A stretch of 64,000 nt of DNA from Antedon bifida (lineage: Eukaryota; Echinodermata; Crinoidea; Comatulida; Antedonidae), in the NCBI GenBank assembly GCA_963402885.1, contig OY727094.1, positions 9,798,501 through 9,862,500 of the forward strand, read 5' to 3'. Shown here piece by piece: positions 11,820 to 26,800 of this stretch (positions within the stretch are counted from its first letter, which is position 1; each line of letters opens with the position of its first letter). Position numbers and translations under genes: made by a program. The notes below the pieces were generated by a model. It was not told where the DNA came from. It saw nothing but the letters and a program-made list of their open reading frames with translations, and did not search any database.

Positions 11820-14800
11820 CTACAAAATAGAAAGAAAAAGGAAAAAAAGTTACAAAATAAGATTATATATAATATTCACAATTTAGGTAACAGACCAAAA
11901 TAATAGAGATATAACAAAAATAAATAAAAAATAACAAATCCTAATATTCTGGTTTTACTTTGACTGCCTGTTTGTACTTTCACAGGACCTAACTACAATA
12001 CAAGTTGCAAACATAAATTATTCACCAATTATTTTGCCAACAAAACATTACGGTCATCATAAATTAATTAGTTCATTTGGTTGGTGTCCAATTAAACCAT
12101 TTCTTTATTAATGTAGTTGAATTAATATACATTTAAATTCTACACTGGTAACATTTCATAACATGTTATTTACAAACACAATTTATATTTGGAAATTTTT
12201 TTAAAATTTTGATTATTGTATTAAATTTGATTAAAAATTGTAAATTCACCGCCTGAAAACCATATAAACGGACAATTAGCAGCCACGATGAATATTTATG
12301 TAGATACCATAAATATGACAATGAGAGAACATTCATTTGTTATAATTCTGTTTGTTTTGAAAAAGTGTGTAACATTAAAGCCCCCTTCCCTACAATTTGT
12401 GACGTTTTGTAAAAATAATACATATATATTACTTTAAAAACATTAAACCATGTCATTCCTTGTCTTAAATGTACGTTTTATGGTAAATTATGATAAAAAG
12501 TGAGAAACAATGCACTACCTAAGTAGCTCGCGGCGATCGACCTCTCGTGGACGGTCTTAGGCCTAGCCTAGCTAGGCTTAGTTTTGTAGGCCTAGCTGGT
12601 AAACATCGGTAACGTACGAACATCGTACGCTAGCTATATACCTAGCCTGAAGTTGTATAGTTGCTGCATTAATTGTCTTTCTATTTTTGCCAGACTCCGT
12701 TGATACAAATTAGGGAAAACCCGGTATTTTCGCTGAAAAGTTAGGAGTCTTCCATTTGTTTTGGCCTCACAATCGATCGAAAAGTGGGCGAATTACAGGT
12801 GAAAAACAAAAATATCAATCCGCGCGCAATGCATTTTGGGATTTATAGCGGGCCGCTATAATTATTAGAATCAACTTATTTTTCACATTTTTAACCGTTT
12901 AAAGACGAAAAAAGTTATCGCAATAGGACCATATAGTATTATTTTTACATTAAATATAGTTTGTGATCTTAAATTAGATCTAAAAAACGTAGGGAAGGGG
13001 GCTTTAATTGTAAGTAGTACTGGTCTAAAGTTTCAGAATGCCATCAAAATAATGTTTTCAAACTACTTTACATTAATCTTGAACCTAAACCCAAGTTGAA
13101 CAACAGAATCCTGAGATACATTAAATGCAAAATTCTGAGATTCTATTTGAACTCATATCTACGTTTCAATTCATCTAGAATGTTCTTTTATGTTTATTGA
13201 TATCATATCATATCTATCATATGCTTTTAAGTTTACTGAAACATTATTGTATACCTTTTTTTCTCTTCTGTTTTGAAGTAGTTTTTCGGCCATCACAAGA
13301 GTACCCTACAATTGCATTAAAAAGACTACAAAAGTTAATGCTCAGTTGTATTGTATCTTGTCTACATTTTTGTATGCATTATAGTCGATACATTTTAAAA
13401 TGATTTTGATTAAATCATAATAGCAGTTACATTAAAAAGTAGTAATAAGTGCAATTTAATATTTTCAACCTGAATTCTCTTCTTCATTGGACATGTCTGC
13501 AGTTGCTGCTTTCTTTCTTTTGCGGGTTCCTTTTAAAGCAGATGCTGTAATAAAGAATTGTTTTCAACAATTTAATGAAAGCACTCAGAAACTGACTGAA
13601 GAACTTGGCAAAATATTGCCACAGCATTGATATTTCGGCACATGTAAGAATACAACTTTTTCTTTTCTTTTATTTGCACACATTTGCATATCTAACAACT
13701 GAATCATTCTCATATCTACAGTTCAATCAATTCAAACGCTCATTTCTTTAAGCTTTTATTGAAACTCTATATTTATTAAGTTGCTGTATTTTCTACATTT
13801 ACGTTCACTCTCATCATACCTTGTCATGATACAAAAACATATTGTATAAATATATTTACTTGTTTTTTCTTGGCCAAACAATTTACAGTAATGTTTCACA
13901 TCCATTTTGTTTCTCCCACAAGGTAACTCATCAGTATCAAACTTGTGAATAGCATGCATATGAGCATGTTCATTGTTTGAACAACATGTACAACGGATGT
14001 GCATCTTCATGTCAAGACCACGTGTATCCTTCTGACCGAACATTTTCAGTTCTTTTTCAAGGAAACAAAGAACCTAGAAAAATATAATAGTGTACATAAG
14101 TAAACAGACATATCAAAATTAGTAGAATTATCATGTCTCAGTCAGTAAGTGGAATAATCAAATCCTAAAACATCAATTGTTTAAACATAATCAAACATTA
14201 TTATTTTCAAAAAAACAAGTATAGAGACAGTAAATTTAAAGACCCCTTCCCTGCAATTTTGGACGTTTTTTGGAAAATAATACATATATATCACTTTAAA
14301 AACATTAAACCATGTCATTCCTTGTCTTAAATGTACGTTTTATGGTAAATTATGATAAAAAGTGAGAAACAATGCACTACCTAAGTAGCTCGCGGCGATC
14401 GACCTCTCGTGGACGGTCTTAGGCCTAGCCTAGCTAGGCTTAGTTTTGTAGGCCTAGCTGGTAAACATCGGTAACGTACGAACATTGTACGCTAGCTATA
14501 TACCTAGCCTGACGTTGTATAGTTGCTGCATTAATTGTCTTTCTATTTTTGCCAGACTCCGTTGATACAAATTGGGGAAAACCCGGTATTTTCGCTGAAA
14601 AGTTAGGAGTCTTCCATTTGTTTTGGCCTCACGATCGATCGAAAAGTGGGCGAATTACAGGTGAAAAACAAAAATATCAATCCGCGCGCAATGCATTTTG
14701 GGATTTATAGCGGGCCGCTATAATTATTAGAATCGACTTATTTTTCACATTTTTAACCGTTTAAAGACGAAAAAAGTCATCGCAATAGGACCATATAGTA

Positions 14801-17800
14801 TTATTTTTACATTAAATATAGTTTGTGATCTTAAATTAGATCTAAAAAACGTAGGGAAGGGGGCTTTAATTATGTAATTTGATTAATGGTTTTCTATAAA
14901 CAGTAAACCATATAAACATAGGAACCAACAGTTATAGTTATGTTGTTTGAATATTATTTTTACATCTTAGCTTTACCTTCTTGCATACTTCAGGCTGTGG
15001 CTTAATGTCATCTTCTGTGCATTGGTGTCCTGAAGAACTACAGGTATTGATGAGTTTTGTTCTGACTATTGTTGTCTGAAATATTTATAAAATGACTGGT
15101 AGTTTACAAAATATATCTGAAATTTATTTCTATAAAATTGTTGTACTTTAAATGTACAATAATTTGTAGAAGTGATTAAAGTTTAAAATCTGATGATGAT
15201 GGTATATCAATGTTTTAAATTAAAGCTTTAAAGTATAAACAATTATACCTGTAACATACGGCGACAGTTTATGGTAGCCACATATAGAATGACTAGATGA
15301 TTGGCATCAACATTTAATTCTACATGCTGATAAGATAATTTAGGTTCAACATCTTTCATTTGGAATTTCTTGATGAATTTAGTTGCAGCACGCTGAAAGA
15401 GATCATCTGGAAGATAGCTACCACGATCAACCCTTCCTTCTCTCTGTTTAATAGCTGTAACAAATGATTTAGCAAAGGTATTACATTTTACATTATCATG
15501 GAAATAATAACTGATATAATACTGTAATAAATATTTTAAAACAACTAGGGTGGTCAAACGTGCATGTGAATACAGACCTTTTTTGTGAAAAATTTAAAGA
15601 ATATAAAAAGTTGTATTTTAACTGTTTGAAGATTTTAAGACGCTGTCAGTTTCAAATTAAAGTAAGGGAATAGAGAATAAGAAAAGATAACATATTTTGA
15701 ATAAATTGGGTTTATGATGTTTTAAAGTACCACTACAGCAACAACTATTTATATCCTAGAAAATCTACTAGAAATATTTGTTTTCTATAATCAGTAGCTT
15801 AAGTAATGTTATGACTTTGTATGTACTTAAATCATAAAACAGCAAAATTTGTTGTTTTAAAAATGTACTAAGTATAAGTGCAATTGGCATATATTAAATT
15901 AATTTTATATTGACAATTTTTTTTTCATTTTGCTTATTTGTATTTACTGTATTAAAATGTGGCACATGGTTCAATCTATTGACTTTTTATGAATATAAAG
16001 TAAATTAAAAAACACATTTAGAAAATCTACTACAGTATTTAGGTGGTGTAGTACTAAACATTGATTAAATAAATGAATTGTTTACATTTATATATATTTA
16101 TATATATATAAACACATCAGGCATAGAACATCAATTCTAAACCGCCTGGTGATATACTGAAATTTTAATTAATTAATTTGAAACGATAAAGATGAGGAAA
16201 AATGTGAGAATGAGAAAAAGTCACCCAACCGAAACTCGAACCGGGAACCTTCTGCTTGATATGCAGATGTCCTAACCAATAGACCACTTCATTTCATGGT
16301 ATTTCACTATAGTCCCTCAATTCTACGCACGCAATATATTAAATTATGAATGAAAACAAGTGAGATGCTTGTACAAAAAGAAAAATAAAAAAAAACTACC
16401 AAAATCATGAAAGAGAGTAATTGCACGCTTTTCATCAAACTCAGGTGGTGGTGAGATGCATGGTTTCAGACGCGAGAGAACATAGAAAATTTGTCCATCA
16501 TTCTATAAAATAAAAAGAATATTGTGTAAATTTTGGAAATTAAGATAAAGAAATATCAGTTTCAAATCATTCATGGGTTTATCATATTATATTCATATCA
16601 AATTAATACCTTTGTACTTTTCTGTTCACACATCAGACCAAAGTTTTGCATGAGAGACGTAAAGAAGTTAAAAGTCTCATCAGAATCAGAGAACTCTTTC
16701 CATAGATGTCTCAACAAACCAACTTCTAGAATACCAGTATCCAGTCTTCTCCAAGCCCTCTTCATAATTGGCTTCTGTTATATTACAAGAAAAAAATTAA
16801 TTTCAATTAATGGACAAGTAATTTATGAGCAATTGTTTATACTGTTTGTATATAATTGATAATGAGATTCTTGTTTGTTTTCTATCTATCTACCATGTTT
16901 ATTTATTAAATACTATAACGCAATACAAACTAAATTTGTTGATTTGAACAGCGGGCCATTATTAGTGTTCAAAATGATGTTTATATAGAACATTTACTCT
17001 ACTAACCATTTCTTCTGGGTCTATGACAGTGATCACTGTTTTGAAAATGTCAACTAGTTTCATCAGATCTATAACTATTATGTATTTTAGTGCCTCGTCA
17101 TCTGGGAAGTAGAGAATCTCGCCGATGTCATGTAAATACTCAAGCAGAACTTGTTGATCTTCTTTTACTTCACAGTCATTTAATAAATCAAAGACCTAGA
17201 AAAAAGTTATTGAAAACCGTATTGGAGTTTGAAAAAAAGTATAAAGATTCTAAAAGATTGGCACTTTTTTTCTGGCTGTTTTACTTTTGATTTTTATTTT
17301 CATTAAGATCAACCAGTGATACTACAGCATTGTCAGTTTGTCAGTAATTTTCTCCTTGGGATTACTCCATCTCATGCCGCATCTTGAACTTTATTGTTGC
17401 AATGCATTATATAAATAAATTGAAATTAACATAAAATATCTCATATAAAAAATACAAAACATTGCACTCAAAAGGTAATCTTATTTTCTACTAAAGTCTA
17501 CAGAAGCGCAAGAAAAGATGCAACATCTGCCTTAAAAAAAACTATTTATCACCTGTCACCCATCAACAATCGACAAAAAAAACCCATTATTACGTAACAA
17601 CTAACCATCCAAAACTTACCACCTGTGTAACAACTGTATGATCATTTAATTAGTAACCTAATAAGTAACGTCAGTGCCATAACCAGCGTGTTGACATTTT
17701 TTATGAATGTTATTTGTGATAGTATCATTTCCGACCACGTAGGGGTGTCATTTAAGAAAATTCACTTTGCCACAGGCCCCACCAAATGATTCACAATGTA

Positions 17801-20800
17801 CAAGGCCATAGCAAGAAGTTAAAAACAGACGAGGAAAAAAATGAAAGGTTGTTGGAGTATTTAAACTACAGGCCTTTTTTTTTCATCAAGTCTCCTGATG
17901 CCTGAGTCACACAACTCTTGACAACAAGCTTATAAAGACAAACGTGTAGTTCCATTTTTTCTTCTCAACTCAAAATATATTTTTGCTCTACTTTACCGTA
18001 TCGAGCATTTTTTTTAACCAATAAGCCTAGAGAGCAGGCCTTTATTTAATTTCATAAAATGGTCATTGGAGAATATAGATGGTACAAAAATAAAACATTT
18101 AAAACTTTAAAAAGGGTAATGAAATTATGTGTCTACTTAATATGTGCCTACCTTAGAAGTTGGTAGATAGATATCTTTTTTCAAGCTTTGAATTTTCTCG
18201 TGGAATTGCAACCAGCTTATTGGCAAAATTTGAACCATTTCGTTGGCCAATTTCTGTATCTTTTTTATAATGACAGAAGCACTGCTTTGTTCGTCAACTT
18301 CCAGACTGTTTTCAATGGTAAATATAGTTGAACACACCATAGCCTCATAAGGTTTGTCTTTCAGGGCTTGCCGAATCTTTTCCTTTATTTTTGCAACCTG
18401 GAGTAAAGTGAAGGTTCCATTTTAGAATCTAATTTGTAAGTGTGTGCATGTATGCTAACCTTTGTTAACAGAGGCAGAGGTTTAGACAGTGCATATAAAT
18501 TCAGGCATGACAACTCCGCCAACTCAAGTTACCCCCTTAAAAAAAATTAAAAAGCATAGAAAGAAAAATAAAATAAATAACCCAAAACCAGAGGTGAAGA
18601 CTGCCACCACACTGGTAGTTCCTTGATAATCAACATAATGATTGTGGGAACTCATAATAATGAAGATGGGTTGGCCTAAATCCCATTTACGCCTTTGATA
18701 TTTCGCGGACTATGAGTGTAAATAGTCGCTTGAACCATAGAATGAATGCTTTTGCTTGGTTTGGTCTGCTAATATTCATGTAAGATCGAGTTGATATGTT
18801 TGTTCTATCAAGGCACAAGTGCAATCATGCTATTTGGGCAAGATCTTCCTGGTCTGCTAGTATGAATACAATCTAACTTTCTATAATCTCAAGGTATAAA
18901 CAAAGTTAAAAAACAAAGTAAACATTTACAATAACGTTGTTTTAATAATTTCTAAGTTTTTAATAAATACCAAAACAACATTTAAAGTTGTATCGGGATA
19001 AACCAGTTTTGCAGATTATTCTGTTACATTACAAAATATATGTTTCAACATTGTTGGAGCTTTTAATTTACCCTTTGTTGCCTTTCTGCTTCATTTCCTA
19101 GGCCATTTAAATGTGTACCTATCAGTAAGACAGGAGGAGAAAGCTGTCCATCAATTATCTTTCCATCAGGTCTACTATTTGTGTATATAGAACGAATCCA
19201 GTAAAGAATGAAGTCAAGATTTGTCATTCGATGTTCATACAGTTGTTTCTATATAAAATATACATAATCATTGACAATATTAACATTTGATCTGACTAAA
19301 ATTATAATTCTCAATCTATTGATTGATTATTTTTATTTATCCTAATGCAAGATGTAAGATGTTTAATATTCAGTTCATGCATCTTCTTTCAATGTGTGTG
19401 TTAATTTTAGTGATTAATTATATTATTGTACCACATCTGAGTAGATTCAATTTCGGTATATGATACAAGTGCAATTTCGTTATAATATGCAGTTCATGCT
19501 TTCTTAATTGAGCAACCGGAACGTGCAACACAATGCTAGGCTGTAGACTGATCGCATTTGAAAACCAACCTGTAGTAGTGGTCTAACACAGATTAAAATT
19601 TCCTTGGGAAAGGTGGAGGCGCCGAGTCGGTCGACTTCACTAATGACTAGCTCAACTAAAATCACAGTTTTGCACGTTTTGTTCTGCTGTATTACGGTTT
19701 GTGTTGTGTTAAAAATAGTTATAAAAGCAATCTACAGAATAAATGTTGGAAATTGGCCGCTGAAATTCCCATAAATTAGCTTACAACTCTTAGCAGTTAT
19801 TATTAAATAAAAAGCTAGCCCCTTACAAAGTAGTTCATAGACAATACCAATAGCTACCAATAGCCTTATCTCCCTACAGACAAAATCTGATCCTGCAGGC
19901 CTAGGAAAAGTGATTGTCTGCTGATAGGATTTGATGGTGTATGACTAGGATTGCATCATATAGAGTTCTTAAATACAAGAAATAAACTGACTATTTATCT
20001 ATTGTATGCTGCCAAATTAAAATCAGACTTTAGTCTAATCTACCTAAAATCTGGCTAGGCCTAATACTGCTAGGCCTACACTACCAGGCTAAACAAATCT
20101 GGCTAGGCCAAATACCGCTAGGTCTACACTACTAGGCTAAACAAAATCTTCTAAATCGTATACCAGCCTAAGCCAAGCTTACCGGTTGTGAGATTACAAC
20201 AATTTATTCATAGATATAGATTTATTAACACGGCACAGTTAAATTAAAGGTGTTTTCTTCACCGCAGTATTCTGTATGGTAATTAAAAAACCTTTGCAGT
20301 ACTCTAGGCAGGAACTTCTACTGCTGGATCCATCAAAATCATGTTTTTCCAACACCAGAAAGTTCTGCTCAACTGAGATCCTAGAAAAGTTTTTTAGATT
20401 TCCAGATCAGCTGGGAATTTGCAAAAATAGGAGAAAGCGCAGAAGAAAGCGTGGAAGAAGAGGAGGAAAAAGAGCTAAGTTCCGATATCTTAATAATAAT
20501 AGAGACAAAACAAGAGACAAAACTAACTCTAATAAAAATTATGAAATTACTCCTAATGATTCAGCCAAGTACTGCGCGGTATGTAAAACCCAAATTACCT
20601 GGGAAAATAAGGCTATTATGTGCGAAACCTGTGAGTCATGGTTCCACAGTCATTGCCAGCAAGTGACTGACTCCATGTACCATGCTTTTGAAGATGACAG
20701 AACTCCAGCATGGACATGCACAATCTGTCAGGGCAACAACTATAGCTCTGTGCTGTTTGACCTGCATAGAACAAGTGATCTGCATTCAAATCCAAGAGAT

Positions 20801-23800
20801 AGCAGCTGTTCAGATAACACCAGCATCAGTAGTCTATCAAGTCCAACTTATGCATCAACACCAATTAAACCTAAACCCAAGACTATAACTGGATCAAGAC
20901 CCCTCAGAATATTCAATATTAACTGTCAATCCTTAGTGAAAAAGAAGCCACAACTAAATAATTTGATAGAAAGTGGAAAACCAGATATTATGATGCTAAC
21001 TGAGACATGGTTTAAGAGCGAAATTAAAGACTCTGAATACTTTAGTAAATCGTATACCATTCATAGACGGGATCGGAGTCTCCAAGCCCAGGGCGGAGGA
21101 CTCATAGTTGCAGTCAACAGCTCGATACCTAGTTCCAGAGAGTATGACTTAGAACAGGACAATACTGAAGTTATTTGGGTTAAAGTGAAGTTGATCCAGT
21201 GTAAGGCACTATATCTATGCGCTTGCTACAGACCAAATGTTGGTGACACCAGTACACTAGATGCATTAGAAATGTCCCTCAGCAAGTTAACAAACAACAA
21301 CAACAAAGTAGTACTCATCGGAGGTGACTTTAACTTAAATCACAACACATGCTATAATTCCTGCCCCTTTCCTTCACTGCATAGCAGATTCTATGGTGTG
21401 ATTTGTGATAATGGCCTCACACAAGTTGTAAGAGAAGCCACCAGAGGAAATACATCCTTGATCTAATAGCAACTAACCGCCCAACTTTCGTACGTAGGAC
21501 CCAGGTGTTACCAGGTATCAGCGATCACAGCATTGTGTACACTGAGCTAAACCTTAAACTTCCTAGAAAGAATCAAGTTCCAAGATCCATTATTCTATAC
21601 AACAAGGCTGACTGGATAGGATTGGCAATGCATATGAGGACCTTGCCACCATTCCCATTAACAAGCTCTGTTGATGATGACTGGAATTGGTTTAAAACTC
21701 ATCTCAATGAAGGTATAAAAAAATACATCCCAAGCAAAATCGTAAAGAAAAAAGAATCTTCCCCATGGATATCTCGGAGCCTAAAAAGAATGATGCGTAG
21801 ACGGGATAAAGCCTATAAAGCTTGTACAAAATGTGGCCGTACACAGGATGAAAAGAAATTCCGTCTTTTGAAGAGCCAATGTCAAAGAGAAATAAGAAAG
21901 CAATATTGGGAATACATAGAGAATATGATAACCCCTAAAGAAGATGAAAACACCTACCAGCCCATGAAAAAGTTCTGGAAATATATAAAACATAGGAAAA
22001 ATGACTTCACTGGCGTCAGTGACATTAAAGATGATGGCAGACTAGTAACCGATGATAAAGCGAAAGCCGAGCTGCTAAATCAACAGTTTCAGTCAACATT
22101 TATACATGAAAGTCCTTTGACTCACACATTTCCCCCTACCGAACACACGCTCATGCCAGAAGTTAACATCACAGAAGAAGGAGTCTGTAAATTGCTGAAA
22201 GAGCTGCATCCAGCAAAAGCCTCGGGACCTGACAACATAAGCCCAAGAGTGCTCCGAGAACTTGCAACAGATATATCCCCGATATTCTGTGGCTTGTTCA
22301 AGAAATCTTTAAATACTGGGATTGTGCCTAGTGACTGGAAGAATGCAAATATTGTCCCCATCTTCAAGAAAGGCCAGCATAGTGACAAAAGAAATTACCG
22401 ACCTATTAGCCTGACAAGTATCGCATCTAAAGTCATGGAGCACATTATCACTAGTAGTCTGATGAACCATGCAGAATTAAACACTATTCTACATTCTAAG
22501 CAGCATGGATTTCGAGCAAGGCGGAGCTGTGAGACACAGTTGATAGAATTTGTACATGATATCACAGCAAATATGATGGACGGTCTGCAAACTGATGTTT
22601 GTATACTTGACTTTGCCAAAGCGTTTGACAAGGTTGGACACCAGCGACTGCTGTCAAAATTGGAATGGTATGGGATCAAGGGAAAAGTGCATAAGTGGAT
22701 AAAGAGTTTCCTCTATGACCGGCAACAACAAGTCGTCATTAATGGTATCATATCAAGCAGTGTGCCCGTATTATCTGGTGTCCCCCAGGGGTCAGTTATT
22801 GGTCCCTGCTTGTTCCTTTTTTATATCAACGACATAAGCTGTGGTCTCAACTCTACTATCTGGTTATTTGCTGATGACACCATGATATATACCACCATTA
22901 CAAGTAATACTGATAGCGGTCTCCTGCAGTCTGATCTCCACAAACTTGAAGAATGGGGTAGGACATGGCAAATGCAGTTCCACCCAGAAAAGAGTGAGCT
23001 TCTCACAATAACAAGAAAGAAGAAGAAGAAAGTAAAGCAGAAATACACCCTATGTGGAAGCGAAATAAAGAGTGTTGATGTTGCTAAATACCTTGGCGTC
23101 AACATCTCCCAAGATATGAAGTGGAACTCCCATGTGGATGCCATAACTTCCAAGGCAGATAATGCACTCAACTTTTTGCGAAGAAACGTGTGTGTCAGGA
23201 ACAAACGGATAAAAGGCCTTGCATATAAATGTTGTGTACGCCCTCTATTAGAGTATTCTAACACCGTCTGGGACCCATATAATTCCAATTTAATTGGTAA
23301 ACTTGAAATGGTACAGAGAAGAGCGGCTAGATTTGCCTGCAACAACTATAAGCGCACGTCAAGTGTAACCGAAATGATGAAGGTCCTTGGTTGGGAAACC
23401 TTGGAAGAGAGGAGGAGGATAGCTCGACTGTTAATGTTCCATAAAATACACTACTGCAATGTAGCAGCCGATATGAAACTGGTCATGAAAAACACCTGTA
23501 GACCCAGTCGGAGAGAGAACAGTCAATCATACCATATTCCTCACTCAACAGTTGATTACTTTAGGTATTCATTCTTTCCACGCACTGCCATCAACTGGAA
23601 TCATCTACCAGATAAGGTTGTAAATTGTACTTCTATTCTGGAATTCAAAACCCATATTGTCCAAACTTAATTAAATAGGGTACCCCTTGTCACAACTTAC
23701 TCTCTGGGGGTCTCTGTCTTGGTGACAGCTCGCTGGGCACCTGGATGGCTGAGGCGGGGTAAATGGGTATCCAGCTACTTTATTCTGCCTCCTAGGTAGC

Positions 23801-26800
23801 GGCCCAGGAAAGTGATAGCGGTTGGCACGGACGGTAGACTTCCATAGTGTTTGATGTTGGGTACAGTTTACTCTATTTTACTCAATACAAGGTGTCTGAA
23901 TACAATACAATTATATAATAGATGGGATAGATCAAATAATTATATATATTCATACTAACATGTATATATATTTATATAAGTAAAATTTAAAAAAGAGATA
24001 AGGGAAAGGGAAGAAAAGAAGAAGAAAAGAGAGAAAGAAAAGTGAAAGGAGAAGTAAGGGGAAAAAAAAAAATTGCGCACGCGTCTGAATTTTTGAAATG
24101 CTCAAAATGACATGAAACGCGTAGAAAGTTGATTAGAAATTGATTTTTCGCATTTTGAAATTTTAAACGCTTTCTGTGAAACATGCCATTTTTAATCCAT
24201 AGAAAGTTTGCGCATGGTATGACTTAAATTTTCACAAAGTTTCAATACAAAATGACTTTTGGTTTTTAATCCATGATCAATCATTGAAATTCATAAAATC
24301 GCGCGTAACTTGCGCTGCGCGACTCGAAATTCATAAAACAAAGTTTCTTGCACATTTACAGCTACAGGTCAATCTTATGACAAAGTTATACAATCTAATG
24401 TTGGCCAGAATTAGAGATATGCGTGCAACAAAATTCGTGGAAAGAAAGAAGAATATAGAAAAAAAAAAGGAAAAAAAAAAAAAAAAAAAAGATCCTGACA
24501 ATAACAAGGGGTTAACCAATAATAATTATAAATAAATAAGGGAGTCAGTTTCTCTCTGTAAAAGAATAACTAAATAGAATAATAAAACACAACCAAATAC
24601 AGTAGAGCTAGCAAAACAGAGTTGGAGGAGCAGAGTCTTCACATATGAAGTTGGCTCCAAATACGAAGAAGTACGAAGAAGAACACTGCGTCCAAAATTG
24701 GAGCGTTGCCTTTTCTAATGTTTTAGGCCTTGGCATAGTCATAGTCATAGTCTGTTAAAAGTAGGTGTGTTACAATAAACAAATAATGAATGTTTTATAT
24801 TCATATAATGGTACAAACAGGGAAAAATGAAATTTCATGAGTTGAAAGATGAAATTCTTTATCTCACTCGTAAAACTATAAAATGATTTGTACCATTGCA
24901 CGACGCATAAAACATTCCTATAATGAAACTATTAAAGCATCAGTTATTGCATAACATTACTGTCTAAGGATAAGTTGTGTAGAGATATGTTTTTCGTTTG
25001 AAACATTAGTAATAGTATTTCTGGTCATCTTTTAATCAAATTTTCTGTTAGAATGAATGTAAATATGTGTATTTCTAAGAATTTGATACCAAATTTAAGT
25101 TTCTACGACCAGTACTTACAGAGATATGAAGATCAGTAGTTACGGAGATACATACATGCTCTGGGGTGTGGGTCAAAGGTCAGAAATGGCATTTCCGCTC
25201 ATTTTTGACTAAAATGTCCCATTAGACTGAATATAAAAGGTATACCTTCTGATCAATTTGAGACCAAAATTACCTCCCTGTGACAAGTGGTTGTTGAGAT
25301 TTAAGGACACATTAGTGTTTAGTCTTTAACCTAATACACCCTGACCTTTTGACCATTTGTCACATTTTCAAAATGTGTAACCAAGACAAAAATGATTGTT
25401 TGACCACCCTAAACCAATTTCTGAATCAAATTCTCTGGACCTCAAAGTGCATACGAAAGTTGATCTAGCTACTAGAGTAAATATGTTTTTGTTTCTGTTG
25501 TATGCTGATGACACAACCTTAATTTACACTGATAAAAATGTAGATTCCCTTTTTAAAAAATCAACTGAAAATCTACCCAAAATGTTAACATACTTTTCTG
25601 GTGTTCAAAAATTCACAAATACCAGTACCTATTAATACCTATTGTTCAGAAACTAAATTTGTTAGTGTTTATCTGGACAGAAAACTAAATTTGGAAACAT
25701 CAGATTACTGAAGTCGAAAAAAAAATATCCAAAAGTTCTGGTATCATATATAGGTTATCATCTTTCATCCCTCAAAACATACTCCGCATTCTTTACTGTT
25801 CATTAATCCTCCCTTACCTCACTGTAATATTAGTTGGGCTAATACATACCCATCCAACTTAAACAAACTGTTATTGATCCAAACGAAAACTGTAAGATAC
25901 ATAGCAAATGCTCCTCCCTTATCCCAATTCCAATCCTTCATTTTCTTCATTTGGTCTGCTTAAAATCCAGGATATAAACGATCTTCAACAATGTGTTTTC
26001 CTTTATTCATGGTTAAACTCGCTCCTTCCATCTTAGTTTGATGATTTAATTAGTTTCAATCTTAATTTTCATAATTACAGAACTCGGAGCGCAAATCAAA
26101 TACGTATTCATTTTTACAAAACTTCTTCTTTCAAACATAGCATTCAGTTCACTGGTCCAAAACTATGGGATCATGTACCTTCCCATCAAAAGTGCTTTAT
26201 CAATGAAGAGTTTTTCTTTTAAATTGCAACGACACCTCTTATCAAGTTATGTGTAATTATCATTCACTTATTGTACTTTTTTAAAATTTAGCTTTTTTCG
26301 GTACTCTGAAACTATAAGCTTTCATTACAGTTTTTGTCCTGTTCCCGGTTCTTGTTTAGTCATGTTTTCATTTTTAGTTTTATGGGCTGCCTCATACAAG
26401 CTTTGCTTTTTTGGAATTTTGCCTGTCTTATTTTAATCAAATTATTATTTGTTATTATGAACTTTATAAGAGAAATAAATGTTACTTTGATTGATTGATT
26501 CAGGGACCGTGCTTCACATTTTACATATACTGCCTTTTTTCACAAACCATCTGAGTTCATGACAACATCCTCATGAATTGTTAAAAGTGTGGTTGATGTT
26601 AAGTGTGAATAATCAGCACTATATTTACATGTGTTCCATCTCAAGACGAATGTTTCAAGAGAATTTTTGGCCAAGGATTATACATGAAAGAAAGAATCAA
26701 GTTAAATCCAAATCAGGTATGTTTGTTGTTTGAACTTTGTCTTAACACCACCTATACTTTGTTTGCAATATGAAATTCTATAGGCAACAACATGGATGTG

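Noticed and set aside
15243-15557. COR frame extended upstream to an ATG near 15557
   Set aside because: The extra residues ([19 protein letters not shown]) are intronic: the acceptor at 15455 joins exon 15 in phase and gives an uninterrupted COR sequence.
16206-16292. Functional tRNA gene
   Set aside because: The acceptor arms do not pair, the T stem is mismatched and the anticodon loop is unusual.
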